Below, one piece after another: positions 31,044 through 42,052 of a stretch of DNA of 64,000 nucleotides (its first letter is position 1; each line of letters starts with the position of its first letter). This stretch comes from Rhizopus arrhizus (taxonomy: Eukaryota > Mucoromycota > Mucoromycetes > Mucorales > Rhizopodaceae): contig JAKZZE010000011.1 in assembly GCA_024220505.1 (NCBI GenBank), forward strand, positions 1,736,001-1,800,000, read 5' to 3'. The translations under genes and the position numbers were made by a program. The notes beneath the pieces are model-generated. The model did not search any database. It was given only the letters and a program-made list of their open reading frames with translations, and was not told the origin of the DNA.

Positions 31044-33696
31044 CTAATATATAGTATTTCCACCCTTAGCTTTTATTACAGCTTGAACTCTAGCCGGCAT
31101 ACTATCAATATATTTACAGCAAATATCTTCATCAAATGTTTCCCATTCAATTTTGATTCTTTCCCATAGTTCATGGACACCTCTTGCTCTTTGTTCATAT
31201 AAAGCTAATTTCAACTTTAAGTGTCTCCACATGTGCTCAATTGGGTTCAGGTCAGGCGATTGAGAAGGCCAAGGCAATACTGGGTACTTTGCTTCTTCTT
31301 TAAGATGAGTCGTCGTTATCTTGGCAGTGTGTTTCGGGTCATTATCGTGCTGAAAGATGAAATCACCATCTCCTAATCGGTAGTAACCAAGGGTATCTGC
31401 CAGTTCGGTTTTTAGGATATGGATGTAATCGGATGCAGTCATTCTGCCGTCGTATACAGTAGCGGACAAAACTGGTGCACAAAACTTTTTTTCTGCTTTT
31501 AACTACCATTACCTGCTCATGGTAATTGCAATAGTCATGAAACTGTACTAGAAGGAGGATATACTAGTCATTGTAGTTTATGTATGTTCTAAGCATGACA
31601 TTGTTAAAACTGAGCGATAAGCGTGCTTTAAATTTATAAAATTTTATATTTTCTAAAAACCGCAAAAGTGGCTAAGACCTTAGACTTTATATAATCATCT
31701 CATCTCTTGATATCATCAGATGTTCTTCTTTGCATATGCTAATAACATGCGTGTATACCATTTTCAATAAAAGAACCCGGCTCTTTAACTACTCTTTTCC
31801 AAAGATCATCGACCCTTTTTGATCTAGTGTCGTATCATCATACCTTTGCCATCAATTGCCACCTGGTATGCTTAAGCGGACTTAGACCGGGATTAGTGGC
31901 GGCTAAACTTGTAGCACAGAAGCGCGGTTATCAAATATTGAGTTTGTGACATGCGTCGACTTGTGCCTTCTGTCATTGTCATACTGAAACGAGAGATTAC
32001 GACGTTTTAGACCACTATACGCTAGGCTTTTGTGGTATGAAGTAAGCGAAATATATGTGTATATTTATGAGTTCATTATACCATCATATACTTGACACAC
32101 ATATTCCGGTCCTCAATATCTAATACAGCCTTAAAACATAACATAGCAGCCAGCATGCTTCATTGTTTGATCACCGTGAAAAAATCGCTCAGGTTGCTCG
32201 ACTTGCTTTCAATATTAGTGTATACTATCTGCATCCATAATGTTCATAATTGTTTCATTGCTAAAGATAGCAGACTTCCAGCCCTCTATTGTATACAATG
32301 GCTTGTCGTGATACCACATTCATCGCTTTTTCCGGCTAATACAGCTGATGAAATTCTTCGATTCCTTACTTCCAGACTCAAAATCTAGCTTCCTACAGTG
32401 CCTTCAGACTGACAATTTGCTAATACTGTATCTTAAGGTCCCTCAAAATGTGCTGAGCATCGGAAACTATGTGTAACGGACCTTGTCCAAGCTTTAGGTT
32501 GGTGATTGAGCTAGTAACTTTTCAGACTAAAAGCGGGAGACCTTCATGATCACAAGACATTAAGTTTCTTTCTTCCCTCTTTCTCCTGTTGATTGTCCAT
32601 TTAGAGATTCTTGTTATTCTAGAAATATCTGTTGTCGTACGAACTAAGTGTATTCGAGATCTCAGAGTTTCGTTTTTACAGTTGCTTACTTTCTTAAACA
32701 TATAAGGCTAGTACTTTGTTATAGTGAATAGGGTAAAAACAAAAGGGGGGATTCAATGGGAATTACAAAATAACTACGGTTTTATATATTTTTTAAGAGC
32801 TACTAAAATTCACTAATATGTGGTGAAATCTGAAAGCAAACGGGAGAGATATGGGGAAAATTGAAAGAAGGCTAGACAAGCACCACATTTTTGGCGAAAA
32901 TTGAAACATGCAAAAAATCACTAAAAATGACCTTATGCCTGGGGGATATCCGGTACAGTTCCGGTTTACATAACATAATGTATATTTTGGACTGTCTTTC
33001 AGATGGTATATGCCACAAAAGTCGCAGACATATGGCGGAGATACAATGTTAATTTTAATTTTTGTGCACCAGTTTTGTCCGCTACTGTATCTCGTAGATA
33101 TATCCAACTCCATGAGAAGTCATACAAGCCCACACCATAACACTTCCACCGCCGTGTTTTACGGTTGGGATTACATGATGAGGCTGTAATGGGCTTCCAG
33201 GCAGACTCCAATAGAATTCAACTCCATCCGAGCCCCAAACGTTGATTTTCGACTTGTCAAAGATAACCTTCCTCCATTCGTCAATAGTCCAGTACCTGTG
33301 AGCAAGTGCCCATTCTAAGCGTGCTTTCCTGTGTTTTGCTGACAAAAGTGGTACCTTTCTTTTTGGTCGGGCTTTGAATCCTAGGCTCTTTAAGGCGTTT
33401 AGAGTGGTGTTGTAAGTCAACCTTGGATAAATGGCCTTAAAATAATCGAAGACCTCAACACCTGACTTCAATCGTCCTAAGATTACCATTCTCTTCATGA
33501 GGGACTTGCTTGCTTCAGTTAAAATCTGAGGTCGTCCGCCAGTGTTATCAGGTCTTTGGATATTCCATTTTTTGCAATATCGATGAACAGTAGCTTTAGA
33601 GAGAGTCAAGCGATTAGCAATCTCTTCATAAGACAAATCAGACTCTAAGAGCACTCTCAAATCATTTTGAGTATCTTGGGAAATGGAGCGAGTCAT
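31044..33696 (-). pseudogene. Tc1-like DD34E transposase (F5) interrupted by mariner A3
   Basis: From ATG 33696 (MTRSISQDTQNDLR) the protein runs through a helix-turn-helix, a GGRPQ linker, a first Asp region (VIFDKSKINVWGSDG, where the usual SDE is DKS, so the acidic neighbour of the catalytic Asp is changed) and GGGSVMVWAC. It breaks at GVGYIYE, where A3 is inserted at a TA. The rest continues at 31454 with YDGRMTASDY, QHDNDPKHTAK with the second Asp and SPDLNPIEHMW with the Glu, ending at 31044. Without A3 the frame is 339 residues with no stop. The insertion alone inactivates it. Confidence 0.9.
31457..33087 (-). mobile_element. Non-autonomous mariner A3
   Basis: 1631 bp with the family A ends, TA at 31455-31456 and 33088-33089. 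It carries the same decayed transposase as A1, A2 and A4. It is inserted in the F5 transposase and keeps the unoccupied Plavaka target site (GCAATAGTCATG). Confidence 0.92.
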
Positions 33697-34138
33697 TTGT
33701 AAGAAAGATTGGGTTGAAAATGTAAAATGAAAAAGTATGAAATTTGTTACGCGTCTATTAATAAAATAACGTGTTTATATACTTGTTTTTTTAATAAATG
33801 CAAAGTATTACACTCTTCCCCTAATTTTATGTGTATTGCATAAATGAAAAATGAAGTCTGCATAATTGTAATTGGTATTTATGTTTTTTTTAATGGAGTT
33901 AAAAAACCGTTTCAGTGCACCGACTGTAGTAATTTTATAAGTTTTAGGGAGCAAATATTAAAAAAGCAATACTATTTTTATATTGTACTATACATCAGAA
34001 CTAGAGCTTTCATATGATGTATGAAATGTAGAATTTTATTTAGTATATCAGTAGTTATGGTAGCAAAACCATATTTAGGAAGAACACTGAAACGGTTTTT
34101 TAACTCACTGTATATGCACTTTTGCTTCCTTAATTAGC

Positions 34139-34433
34139 TTATGTGATATCAAAGCTCTGGCGAATGCATACCCTAAAATAAAAAGATATGAAGACAAATT
34201 GAACAGAGGTCGCTCATATTTTTTCACCTACTGTATCATTTCTTACTCCTGCCATCAAAATGGTCACCGATCCTTTGAGTGTCCTCGTAAAAATATGTCG
34301 ATAAACGCATGCAAAAAGAGGGATCGTAAGTCTTATCAAACATCCCTACCAGCTCCCTCCTTGTCTTTTGACCAAACGGCAACCATCCCATACACTGATG
34401 ATTTCGAATACCAAGAAGAGCGCGGCGAAGATA
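34139..34433 (+). pseudogene. Fragment with CCHC-like zinc knuckle (gag-like)
   Basis: Open frame with IKALANAYPKIKRYEDKLNR and then YSCHQNGHRSFECPRK, resembling a zinc knuckle (Cys-His-Gln-x-Gly-His-x4-Cys-Pro) of a retroelement Gag or LINE ORF1. It is cut by element F5 on the left and by the solo terminus unit on the right. The first Cys is uncertain. It is not a working gene. Confidence 0.4.
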
Positions 34434-34642
34434 CAGTGGGTGGACTAATTGTCCCAGTGTTTCAACATTTTTTACTTTTGACACTGTAACTCGACCAATT
34501 CTTAGGCTATGTGACTAGTTTTATGCTCATTAGAAAGGTCGCACTTTGTGCTACATAATATCAAAGAGCCAGAGTTCGGAGATTACACAGTCTGAGTTAA
34601 TCAGCAATAGAAAAAAAAACCGCACTGGGACAATTTTTCCGC
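34434..34642. mobile_element. Solo 209-bp F6-type terminus, MITE-like
   Basis: Nearly identical to the F6 terminus 8318-8525: CAGTGGGTGG start, AATTGTCCCAGTG, CATTAGAAAG, CACTGGGACAATT, then CCGC. It is flanked by TA on both sides (34432-34433, 34643-34644). No transposase is attached. Confidence 0.75.
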
Positions 34643-34644
34643 TA

Positions 34645-34843
34645 CCTGCTTATTTTGCAATGTGTTCTAAACATCGCCTACTTATCGATCATAAATCACC
34701 GGAACTAATATACCAGTCTTATATATGATAATCTATGACTCATATCTTTAATGTAAAGTATAAAAAGCTTTACGTTTTTCTTTTTTTTTTTACAATATTC
34801 TTAGTCTCTTTCTATACTGCACTTCTTACGACTTTGTCCCGCA
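34645..34843. other. AT-rich spacer before gypsy 2
   Basis: Nothing recognised in this ~200-bp stretch. CCGCA (34839-34843) directly before the LTR would be the target duplication, but the 3' copy is missing. Confidence 0.4.
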
Positions 34844-35238
34844 TGTGGTATTTATACATATAATAAAGTAATACTGTAAATTACTACGAACAATGATCAT
34901 CCAAATTAGGAATATCGGACATTGTATTATGCCACGTCAAATAAAATCATATCCCGATCCACTCCAGAATATTCTAACGAGTTCCTGAATCAGGATTAAT
35001 AATTACTTCTTGATAAAAGATGTTAAACAATACCAATCATATAATTAACGCATCGTCTAATATCGATTAATAATCAATAATCATGTACTGTGAATACTAT
35101 TATTTAGCCGTGGATAGAAAAGTATAAATACCCTCATATTTTTAACTTGAATAAAGGATAATCTACTTTGAGTCTCACTTATTTTTATATTTGTTGATTG
35201 ACTTAGTACTTTTTTATATATAAACCCTAAATATCACA
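34844..35238 (+). repeat. 5' LTR of gypsy 2
   Basis: 395 bp, TGTGGTAT to TATCACA, the same family as 9585-9979. TATAAATA lies at 35123-35130. Confidence 0.93.
35123..35130 (+). promoter_or_regulatory. TATA box in the gypsy 2 LTR
   Basis: TATAAATA about 110 bp before the LTR end, in a similar position to that of gypsy 1. Confidence 0.55.
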
Positions 35239-35251
35239 TTTTTTTAAGTGA
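35239..35251 (+). promoter_or_regulatory. Putative primer-binding region, no tRNA-type TGG
   Basis: T-run then AAGTGA right after the LTR. TAAGTGA (35245-35251) is complementary to TCACTTA at 35175-35181, about 50 nt after the TATA box. Confidence 0.35.
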
Positions 35252-38200
35252 ATACACTACGCTATTGTTCTAAAATCAAGATGTCTGCTACTGGTAACTC
35301 TACTCCTGCTACTCCCAATGCTTCTGCTCCCATTGACTACGCCATGGAACTGATCAACTCTCCTGAGCAAGCTGCTGATGCCGTCTTAAAGGAAACAGAA
35401 GATTACACTAGCTCTTTAAATGAGTTATCTATAAATGAAGATAACCGAGCCAATTCCTCTTCTTCTGAAGACAACTTATTGGAAATGAAAAATGCTAAAA
35501 GGATGGCATATGACCTTCTTGAACGAGTTCGGGTGGAACTCACTCGTATGTATGCAAATCCTCAGGCTTCTATGGAGGAAATTAACAAAGGAAGAGAGAT
35601 AGTTCAACAGGCTAAATACCGATATAACGGTATAGTTGAACTATACAATGAATGCAAGAAAAATAGGATGCATAAGCCTATATTATCTCACGCTGGGAAC
35701 TCTAGATCTGCTTTCAATAAGGAACATGCGTCACAGGACGAGTGGTCAAGTTTCAACAACAGCAAGATCAGCCGCTCTGAGCTTCCCATTCTTCATCTTT
35801 CGGTGGACAAGAAGGATTCTGACCCTGCTGACTGGAAATATTTCAACACAGTGGAAATATTTTTCAAGACATTCGAGCGTATTTTCAGGATCAATCAAGT
35901 CAATATCTTGGTCCACTGGCGTGACTACATGGCTTTATCCATTGGTGAAGCCAATTTAGATTGGTACCAAGAGACGATCGAATCACATAATCCTTCGTAC
36001 TCTTGGGAAGAAGCCAAGGATATAATACGCAAGCACTTTGAAAACCCTGCTAAGGCAATTGAAATGTTTGGACGCCTACTTTCATCCAAGCAAAGAAACA
36101 ATGAAACGGTGTCTGATTTCACTGCTCGATTCAACCGCCTTGCTCAAACAGCCCAATGCACGGATTCAAACATGCTTGCACGTATATATATCAATTCTCT
36201 TCATGATGATTTAAACCTTCATATAAGAACGGTACTGTCATCCAACTATGGTGCTACTTTCCTGCAAGACATAAACTCAATTCGGGAAGTGGAAAAACTT
36301 GCTTCTGGTCTGGAAGTACACAAGCATCAACCCCATGCTGCTTCCGCTCCATACAAGAACTCTAAAAGTGAACGCCATGGTTTCAAGGCTGCAAAAAGAG
36401 GTCATTCTGAGTCCTCAAATGGTGACTTTATAAAGAAACAAAAGAGTTCTAATGGTCACTTCACCTCTTCAAGCTCTTCTGACTCCTCCAATCCCAAAAA
36501 GTGTCTATATTGTAAAGATACATGGTTCAAGGGACATAAGTGCATGGAATTCTTTGCTCAAAAGAATAAAAGCACAATAAGAAAGATAGAAAAACGAAAA
36601 AAAGAAGTTAAAAAATTTGATCACCCCTCTACTAAGGCATGGAATGAATTTGCCAAGAGACAATCAAATAACAAGAAATCTAGTACTGATGATGAACTAG
36701 AGGATAAAATGCAACTTGGTAAGTGCATAAGAGCAATAAAACAAGAAAAAAATGACTTGTTGACTCACAATTCCTTTTCTTTATATACTCCTATTATCAT
36801 CCAGACGAATAGAGCACTTGGTTTGATTGACACTGGTGCAGAAATATCAGTTATAAATAGAAAATTTATGGAAATAAATAAAGTTAAATTCTATCATAAA
36901 ACTGGTCTTATTAATTTAGCTGGAAAAGACAATGTTGTAAAAAGAATTGGTATTACTGAACCACTTGAATTAAAGTATAATGGAAAAACATTCCATCATT
37001 CATTTGAGATTATGGATTTTAACGAAGATGACAAAAGTGATGTCATTCTTGAACTTGATATCTTAAGTCATTTGGGTATTGCTCTCACTGGAGTCGCTCA
37101 TAATTGGGATGATAATGAAGTCATCTTTGATGATTCAATTGATGACACTGTTAAACCCAACAACTCTCCTGCTGGCACTGAGCATGAACGAACCCAGTTC
37201 ATAGAAAAAATTCAGCCTTTACTTACTGAAAATATGAACATACCCAAAGATGCATTCTGCACAGTACCTGAATCCATAATCCACTTACCCACGGAAAAAG
37301 GAAAAATTGTAAATCATAAGCAATATCCCATAGCGTATAAATTGAAACCTGTCTTGGATGAAGCCATCAATAAATGGTTGGACAATGGTACCATCACAAA
37401 AGCTCCTGTAAATACAGCCTGGAATTCTCCATTAACTTTAGCTGATAAAAAGGATGCAAATGGAAATAAAACTGGAAAAAGACCATGTTTAGATCCTCGA
37501 CATATAAATGCTCTATTACCAGATGATAAATTTCCTATACCTCTCATAACGGATATTTTTCATGAATTATCTGGATCCTCAATCTTCACTACTTTGGATT
37601 TAACTGCTGCGTTTCATCGTTTTAAAATTCATGATGAAGACCAACCTAAAACCGCATTTACATATAACGGTCAGCAGTATATGTTTGTTGGTGCTCCTTT
37701 TGGGATAAAATTCCTATCAAACGTATTCCAAAGAGTGATGACGCAGATATTTAAAGACATGCCCTTTGTACGAACTTTCATTGACGATATCGTTATAATG
37801 TCGAAAAATATGGAAGAGCATGCTGTACATGTAAAAGCTGCCATAGAAGCGCTTACCAGGGTGAATCTCGTTCTCAACGTTGATAAATGTCATTTTGCAC
37901 AAAACTGTGTTTATTTACTAGGTTTTTGTATTTCTGCTAAAGGATCTTCGTTAGACACTCGTAAGCTAACAAATATTGAGGAATGGCCTAAACCTACATG
38001 TGGCACTGATGTTCAGCGATTCCTAGGTGTTGTAAACTATTTTCGCGAACACATTCCTAAAGCAGCCATGTTAACTGCTCCTTTAGATCATCTTCGTAAC
38101 AGCAAAATAATAACTGAAAAGGATTGGACACCATTGCATCAAACTCATTTTGAGGCAATAAAGAGTTTTACTTTCTAATGTGGTATTAAGTCAACCTGAT

Positions 38201-40017
38201 CTCCAACAGCCATTCTTTGTTGCAACTGATGCTTCAAATTACGGTATTGGTGCTGTGCTATATCAAGAACAAGTGGAGTTGACATCTAATGTTGATTCTA
38301 CAGATGTAGCTAAAAACGATAATGTTTTAAAGAACAAAGGAAAGAAAAAGACCACGATAAAATATATTGGTTTCATGGCACGTTCTCTTTCCAAGTCCGA
38401 GAGAAATTATAGTACCACGAAGAGAGAACTTTTAGCAATCGTATTTGCACTCAAAAAGTTTCATAAATTTTTATGGGGTAATCCTTTTACACTTTATACG
38501 GATCATAAAGCTCTGACTTATCTTCATACACAAAAATATGCAAATACCATGATGATGAATTGGTTTGATACCATTCTCGATTACCAATTTAAGGTAATTC
38601 ATCTTCCTGGTATGGATAACATATTACCTGACCATTTATCTCGCCTTTTCCCTACGGATCAAATGCTGAGGGGGAGTGAACAGGATACTAGAGCTAAAAA
38701 TGGCATTATACATACAGCAATAAGAGCTATAAGATCAAATAATCATAAAAAATTCACAGTAAAAAAACCTGCACAACATAAGCAGTGTGACTATATGACT
38801 CCTCCTGAAAATGAAAGGAAGCAACTGATGTTAAGGGCTCACCTAATGGGTCACTTTGGTGCTGAAAATATAGTAAAAGTATTACATAATGACGGATTGC
38901 ACTGGAAAAACATGATAGTCGACGCAGTCGAACTTGTTAAATCATGTGTTGCTTGTCAAAAGCATAATACAACCAGAAAAGGGTATCATCCTCTAAGACC
39001 AGTATACTCATATCTACCTGGTGATCACTGGTCAATGGATTTAGCTGAATTACCCACAACTCCGAATGACAATAAATACTTATTAGTGCTATTAGACATA
39101 TGCACACGATTCTGTATTCTAAGGTGTTTACCAAATAAGAAAGCCAAAACTATTGCTGGAACTCTTGTTCAAGTTTTTAGTGACTTTGGTTACCCACGTA
39201 TTTTACAATCAGACAACGGAACCGAATTTAAAAATGTCACAATGAAACTGTTAACTGAAAGTACAGGCATAGATCACAGACTTATCTCACCTTATCATCC
39301 GCAAGCAAATGGCAGTGCGGAAAGATGGGTTAAGACTGCTAAGGTTGCTATTGCTAAATCAGTACAAGGAACAGGACAAGACTGGGACTTTTATGTACCT
39401 AGTGTACAGTTATTTATAAATAACAAAGTATCTAAAAGACTCAACACTCCACCTTTTTCTTTGATGTTTGCGAGAAAAATGAACGGATTCGAAGATTACC
39501 GAAAAAAGGATCCTAAGAAAGCCGTACCGCTCTCATACGAAGAATTGTTGGAAAGAATTGATCATATGAATCAAGTAGTCTTCCCAGCCATTAAAGATAA
39601 AACTGACAAGTATGTTGAAAACATGAAAAAGCAGTTTGAAAAGCATAACACAATAGTTGATGACTTCAAAGAAGGAAGTCATGTCATGGCTAAAGTTCCT
39701 ACTATGACTGGTTCATTAAATCCTGTATATGATGGCCCATACACAGTGATTCGTAAAACCAGAGGTGGATCCTACGTGCTCCAGGACGAAATGGGATTAC
39801 TAATGTCTCGAGACTATACTCCTTCCGAATTAAAACCAATTGATCTGCATAATATAAATGAGGACAATGAAGAGGTTTATGAAATCGAAGGAATCGTAGA
39901 TCACAGAGGCAGCGGTAATAACAGAGAGTTCAAAGTACGTTGGAAAGGGTATAGTAAGGATGAAGACTCATGGCTTACGCCTGATAAAATCACTCATACC
40001 TCTACCATTGAGAACTA

Positions 40018-40231
40018 CAGTGGCCAGCAAAACCGTTCGCACAAAACGTATTTTTTTCTTTCTACGCCTTTTACGACATAATACCTCCATTACGCGCTAC
40101 CTATAATACATATTGCCTCAAAGTACAAACTCTTGGCTTTCTAATGACGTATAATATGTCACCCTACACGCACCCTAACCAGTACTACGGACAATCAAAA
40201 CTCAAAGGTACATTCGAACGGTTTTGCGGCC
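40018..40231. repeat. Left terminus of F2 with inverted motif pair
   Basis: Outer and inverted inner motifs as above. GGCTTTCTAATGACGTATAA (40135-40154) between them is the shared central motif on the other strand. Confidence 0.9.
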
Positions 40232-40403
40232 ATGTTTTACGTGTTGGTCGATTGCGGTAAACGCAGTCACTGCACCCTCCAATCCTTCCAGAACTTTCGC
40301 TGCTTACTAATTCATCACTGCGCATTATTTTTCTACTTTTTTTCTTTTGTCATTCATACATTCTCATTTCGACATCTCGACATCTACCAAGTCATTACCC
40401 AAC

Positions 40404-41435
40404 ATGCAACCATTGACAGAAGATCGCAAGAACACCATTGAGTTTTACCTTCGTCAAGGCTTTTCTTATCACAAAATTGCAAAGATAGTCAAAGTATCAT
40501 CATCTACTGTTCATAAGATTCGCTTAGAATTAGGTTTGCCTGCTAGAAATGACAAGGGTGGCAGACCAAAAGCGCTCACTAAACGTGAGCAGCAACATCT
40601 CGTTCGCGCTGTAACAGCAGATGGACTCAAAAACGCTGTACAAGCACAGCAGTCGTTGGAGCAGAACCTGGGCAAGTCAGTTTCTGTAGATACCGTACGT
40701 AGGGCATTAAAAGATGCTGATTTGGTCTCGTTTGTCAAGCCAAAGAAACCTTTAATCAATGAAAGAAATAGAAAGAGGAGGCTCCAATGGGCTCGTCAGC
40801 ACATTGACTGGACAATAAACGATTGGATGAACGTCATATGGTCTGACGAAACCAAAGTCAACCGTTTTGGATCCGACGGAAAGTCTTATGCATGGGAAGT
40901 GTCAGGTAAACCGTTAAAAAAGCATCAGGTTCGTGAGACAGTGAAGCATGGAGGAGGTTTTATAATGGTATGGAGCTGTATTAGCTGGTATGGCCCAGGC
41001 TATATTGTGGATGTGGGCAAGTGCATGACAAAGTATGTCTATTTGGAGGTTTTACAAGATGATTTGATAAAGTCTTTGGCTTGGTATATGGAAGAAAGTG
41101 GAAAATCTACCAATCAATTCATCTTTATGCAGGACAACGACCCCAAACATACAGCTAAAGTCGTATCAAAATGGCTAAACGAGCAAGGATTTCATGTAAT
41201 GAAATGGCCACCACAATCACCGGACTTAAACCCAATCGAAAACATGTGGCAATTGCGTAAAAGACGGTTGTTTAGGAACTATGACTGTCCTCCATGCGGT
41301 ATACATGAGCTATGGGACCGTATAGGACATACTTGGTACCAAATCACAGCTGAAGGATGCCGAACGTTTATTAAAAGTATGCCAGAGCGATGCCGTGCAG
41401 TTATTGAGGCTGATGGCCTTTATATTGGATATTAA
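40404..41435 (+). CDS. Tc1-like DD34E transposase, intact (F2)
   Basis: 343 residues from ATG 40404 (MQPLTEDRKNTIEF), chosen because it aligns with the F1 start. The frame stays open upstream to 40347, which lies close to the terminus. Helix-turn-helix (SYHKIAKIVKVSSSTVHKIR), GGRPK linker, VSVDTVRRALKDADL, catalytic Asp148 in IWSDETKVNRFGSDG, GGGFIMVW, Asp244 in MQDNDPKHTAK and Glu279 in SPDLNPIENMW. It is the closest relative in the window of the F1 protein, yet the termini of the two elements have unrelated motifs, so binding specificity must differ. No lesion seen. Confidence 0.95.
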   Translation: MQPLTEDRKNTIEFYLRQGFSYHKIAKIVKVSSSTVHKIRLELGLPARNDKGGRPKALTKREQQHLVRAVTADGLKNAVQAQQSLEQNLGKSVSVDTVRRALKDADLVSFVKPKKPLINERNRKRRLQWARQHIDWTINDWMNVIWSDETKVNRFGSDGKSYAWEVSGKPLKKHQVRETVKHGGGFIMVWSCISWYGPGYIVDVGKCMTKYVYLEVLQDDLIKSLAWYMEESGKSTNQFIFMQDNDPKHTAKVVSKWLNEQGFHVMKWPPQSPDLNPIENMWQLRKRRLFRNYDCPPCGIHELWDRIGHTWYQITAEGCRTFIKSMPERCRAVIEADGLYIGY

Positions 41436-41473
41436 ATAAATCTATTTTAGCACATTTTGATTTCAAAACATAT

Positions 41474-41687
41474 GGCCGCAAAACCGTTCGAATGTACCTT
41501 TGAGTTTTGATTGTCCGTAGTACTGGTTAGGGTGCGTGTAGGGTGACATATTATACGTCATTAGAAAGCCAAGAGTTTGTACTTTGAGGCAATATGTATT
41601 ATAGGTAGCGCGTAATGGAGGTATTATGTCGTAAAAGGCGTAGAAAGAAAAAAATACGTTTTGTGCGAACGGTTTTGCTGGCCACTG
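41474..41687. repeat. Right terminus of F2 with inverted motif pair
   Basis: Inner GGCCGCAAAACCGTTCG at 41474-41490 and outer CGAACGGTTTTGCTGGCC at 41666-41683, mirroring the left terminus. Confidence 0.9.
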
Positions 41688-41705
41688 TATATGAAAAGGG
41701 ATCTG

Positions 41706-42050
41706 TGAAAGATTTACCGTCCACATACTATATATACATATATAAACTCCGCGTGCGGAGTTTAATATGCTTAATATGGTTATTGGGGTCACAGAACACG
41801 ATTCTGGTATTTTCAAGCGGAGTTTATTATACCAAAAATGGTCAACTGCGAGATTCTCGAAGTTCCGTTGTTTTTTTCCTCCATCCTATTACTCCAAGCA
41901 AGAGTGCGGGCAAGTACAAGGTCATTAAAAAAATCCGGGTCGAGATACGACTTCTGAAGGTCGAGAAAATCCGCGTCAAAAATCAGAAATTTGATGACAG
42001 AAGGACTTGCAAAACGAAAACCGGCAAATCAGCATTCTTGGTGAAATAGC
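41706..42050. other. Unidentified sequence after the gypsy 2 break
   Basis: Begins with the 21-nt sequence shared with 10210-10230. A perfect 9-bp hairpin AAACTCCGC-GT-GCGGAGTTT lies at about 41744-41763. No gene recognised. Confidence 0.4.
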
Positions 42051-42052
42051 TA

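Larger units (their letters stand above)
30820..34110 (-). mobile_element. Tc1-like element F5, split by mariner A3
   Basis: Net 1658 bp after removing A3. TA flanks at 30818-30819 and 34111-34112. The two termini are alike only in the motifs: GAGTTAAAAAACCGTTTCAG outer and inner inverted copies at 30824-30844/31011-31030 and 33896-33916/34086-34106. The sequence between the motifs differs strongly. Confidence 0.88.
40018..41687 (+). mobile_element. Intact Tc1-like element F2
   Basis: 1670 bp, TA at 40016-40017 and 41688-41689. Termini of ~214 bp each carry GGCCAGCAAAACCGTTCG outer (40022-40039, 41666-41683) and inverted inner copies (40215-40231, 41474-41490). The transposase is complete. 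It lies in the chromodomain tail of gypsy 2. Confidence 0.95.
35281..41700 (+). pseudogene. Gypsy 2 Gag-Pol, frameshifted and interrupted
   Basis: From ATG 35281 (MSATGNS): Gag with DWKYFNTVEIFFKTFERIF and a zinc knuckle CLYCKDTWFKGHKC, protease GLIDTGAEIS, then reverse transcriptase with FTTLDLTAAFHRF and FIDDIV. One extra T in the run near 38168 shifts the frame, giving a stop at 38176-38178. The other frame continues from 38180 with RNase H (FVATDASNYG, STTKRELLAI), integrase (CVACQKHN finger, MDLAEL, QSDNGTEF, NGSAERW) and a chromodomain (EVYEIEGIVDHRG, FKVRWKGY) up to TIENY. Tc1 element F2 then breaks it at 40018. Close to gypsy 1 in organisation but a distinct family with a different LTR. 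Two lesions plus the missing 3' LTR make it dead. Confidence 0.92.
34844..41705 (+). mobile_element. Ty3/gypsy chromodomain element (gypsy 2), 3' LTR lost
   Basis: 5' LTR 34844-35238 and gag-pol with one frameshift, interrupted near its end by Tc1 element F2 at TA. Coding similarity stops at ~41705, beside a 21-nt sequence also found at the break of the family 2 fragment at 10210. No 3' LTR follows. Confidence 0.9.

Noticed and set aside
41744..41763. Hairpin AAACTCCGC/GCGGAGTTT as a Helitron 3' end
   Set aside because: No CTRR terminus at the proper distance and no Rep/helicase sequence nearby.
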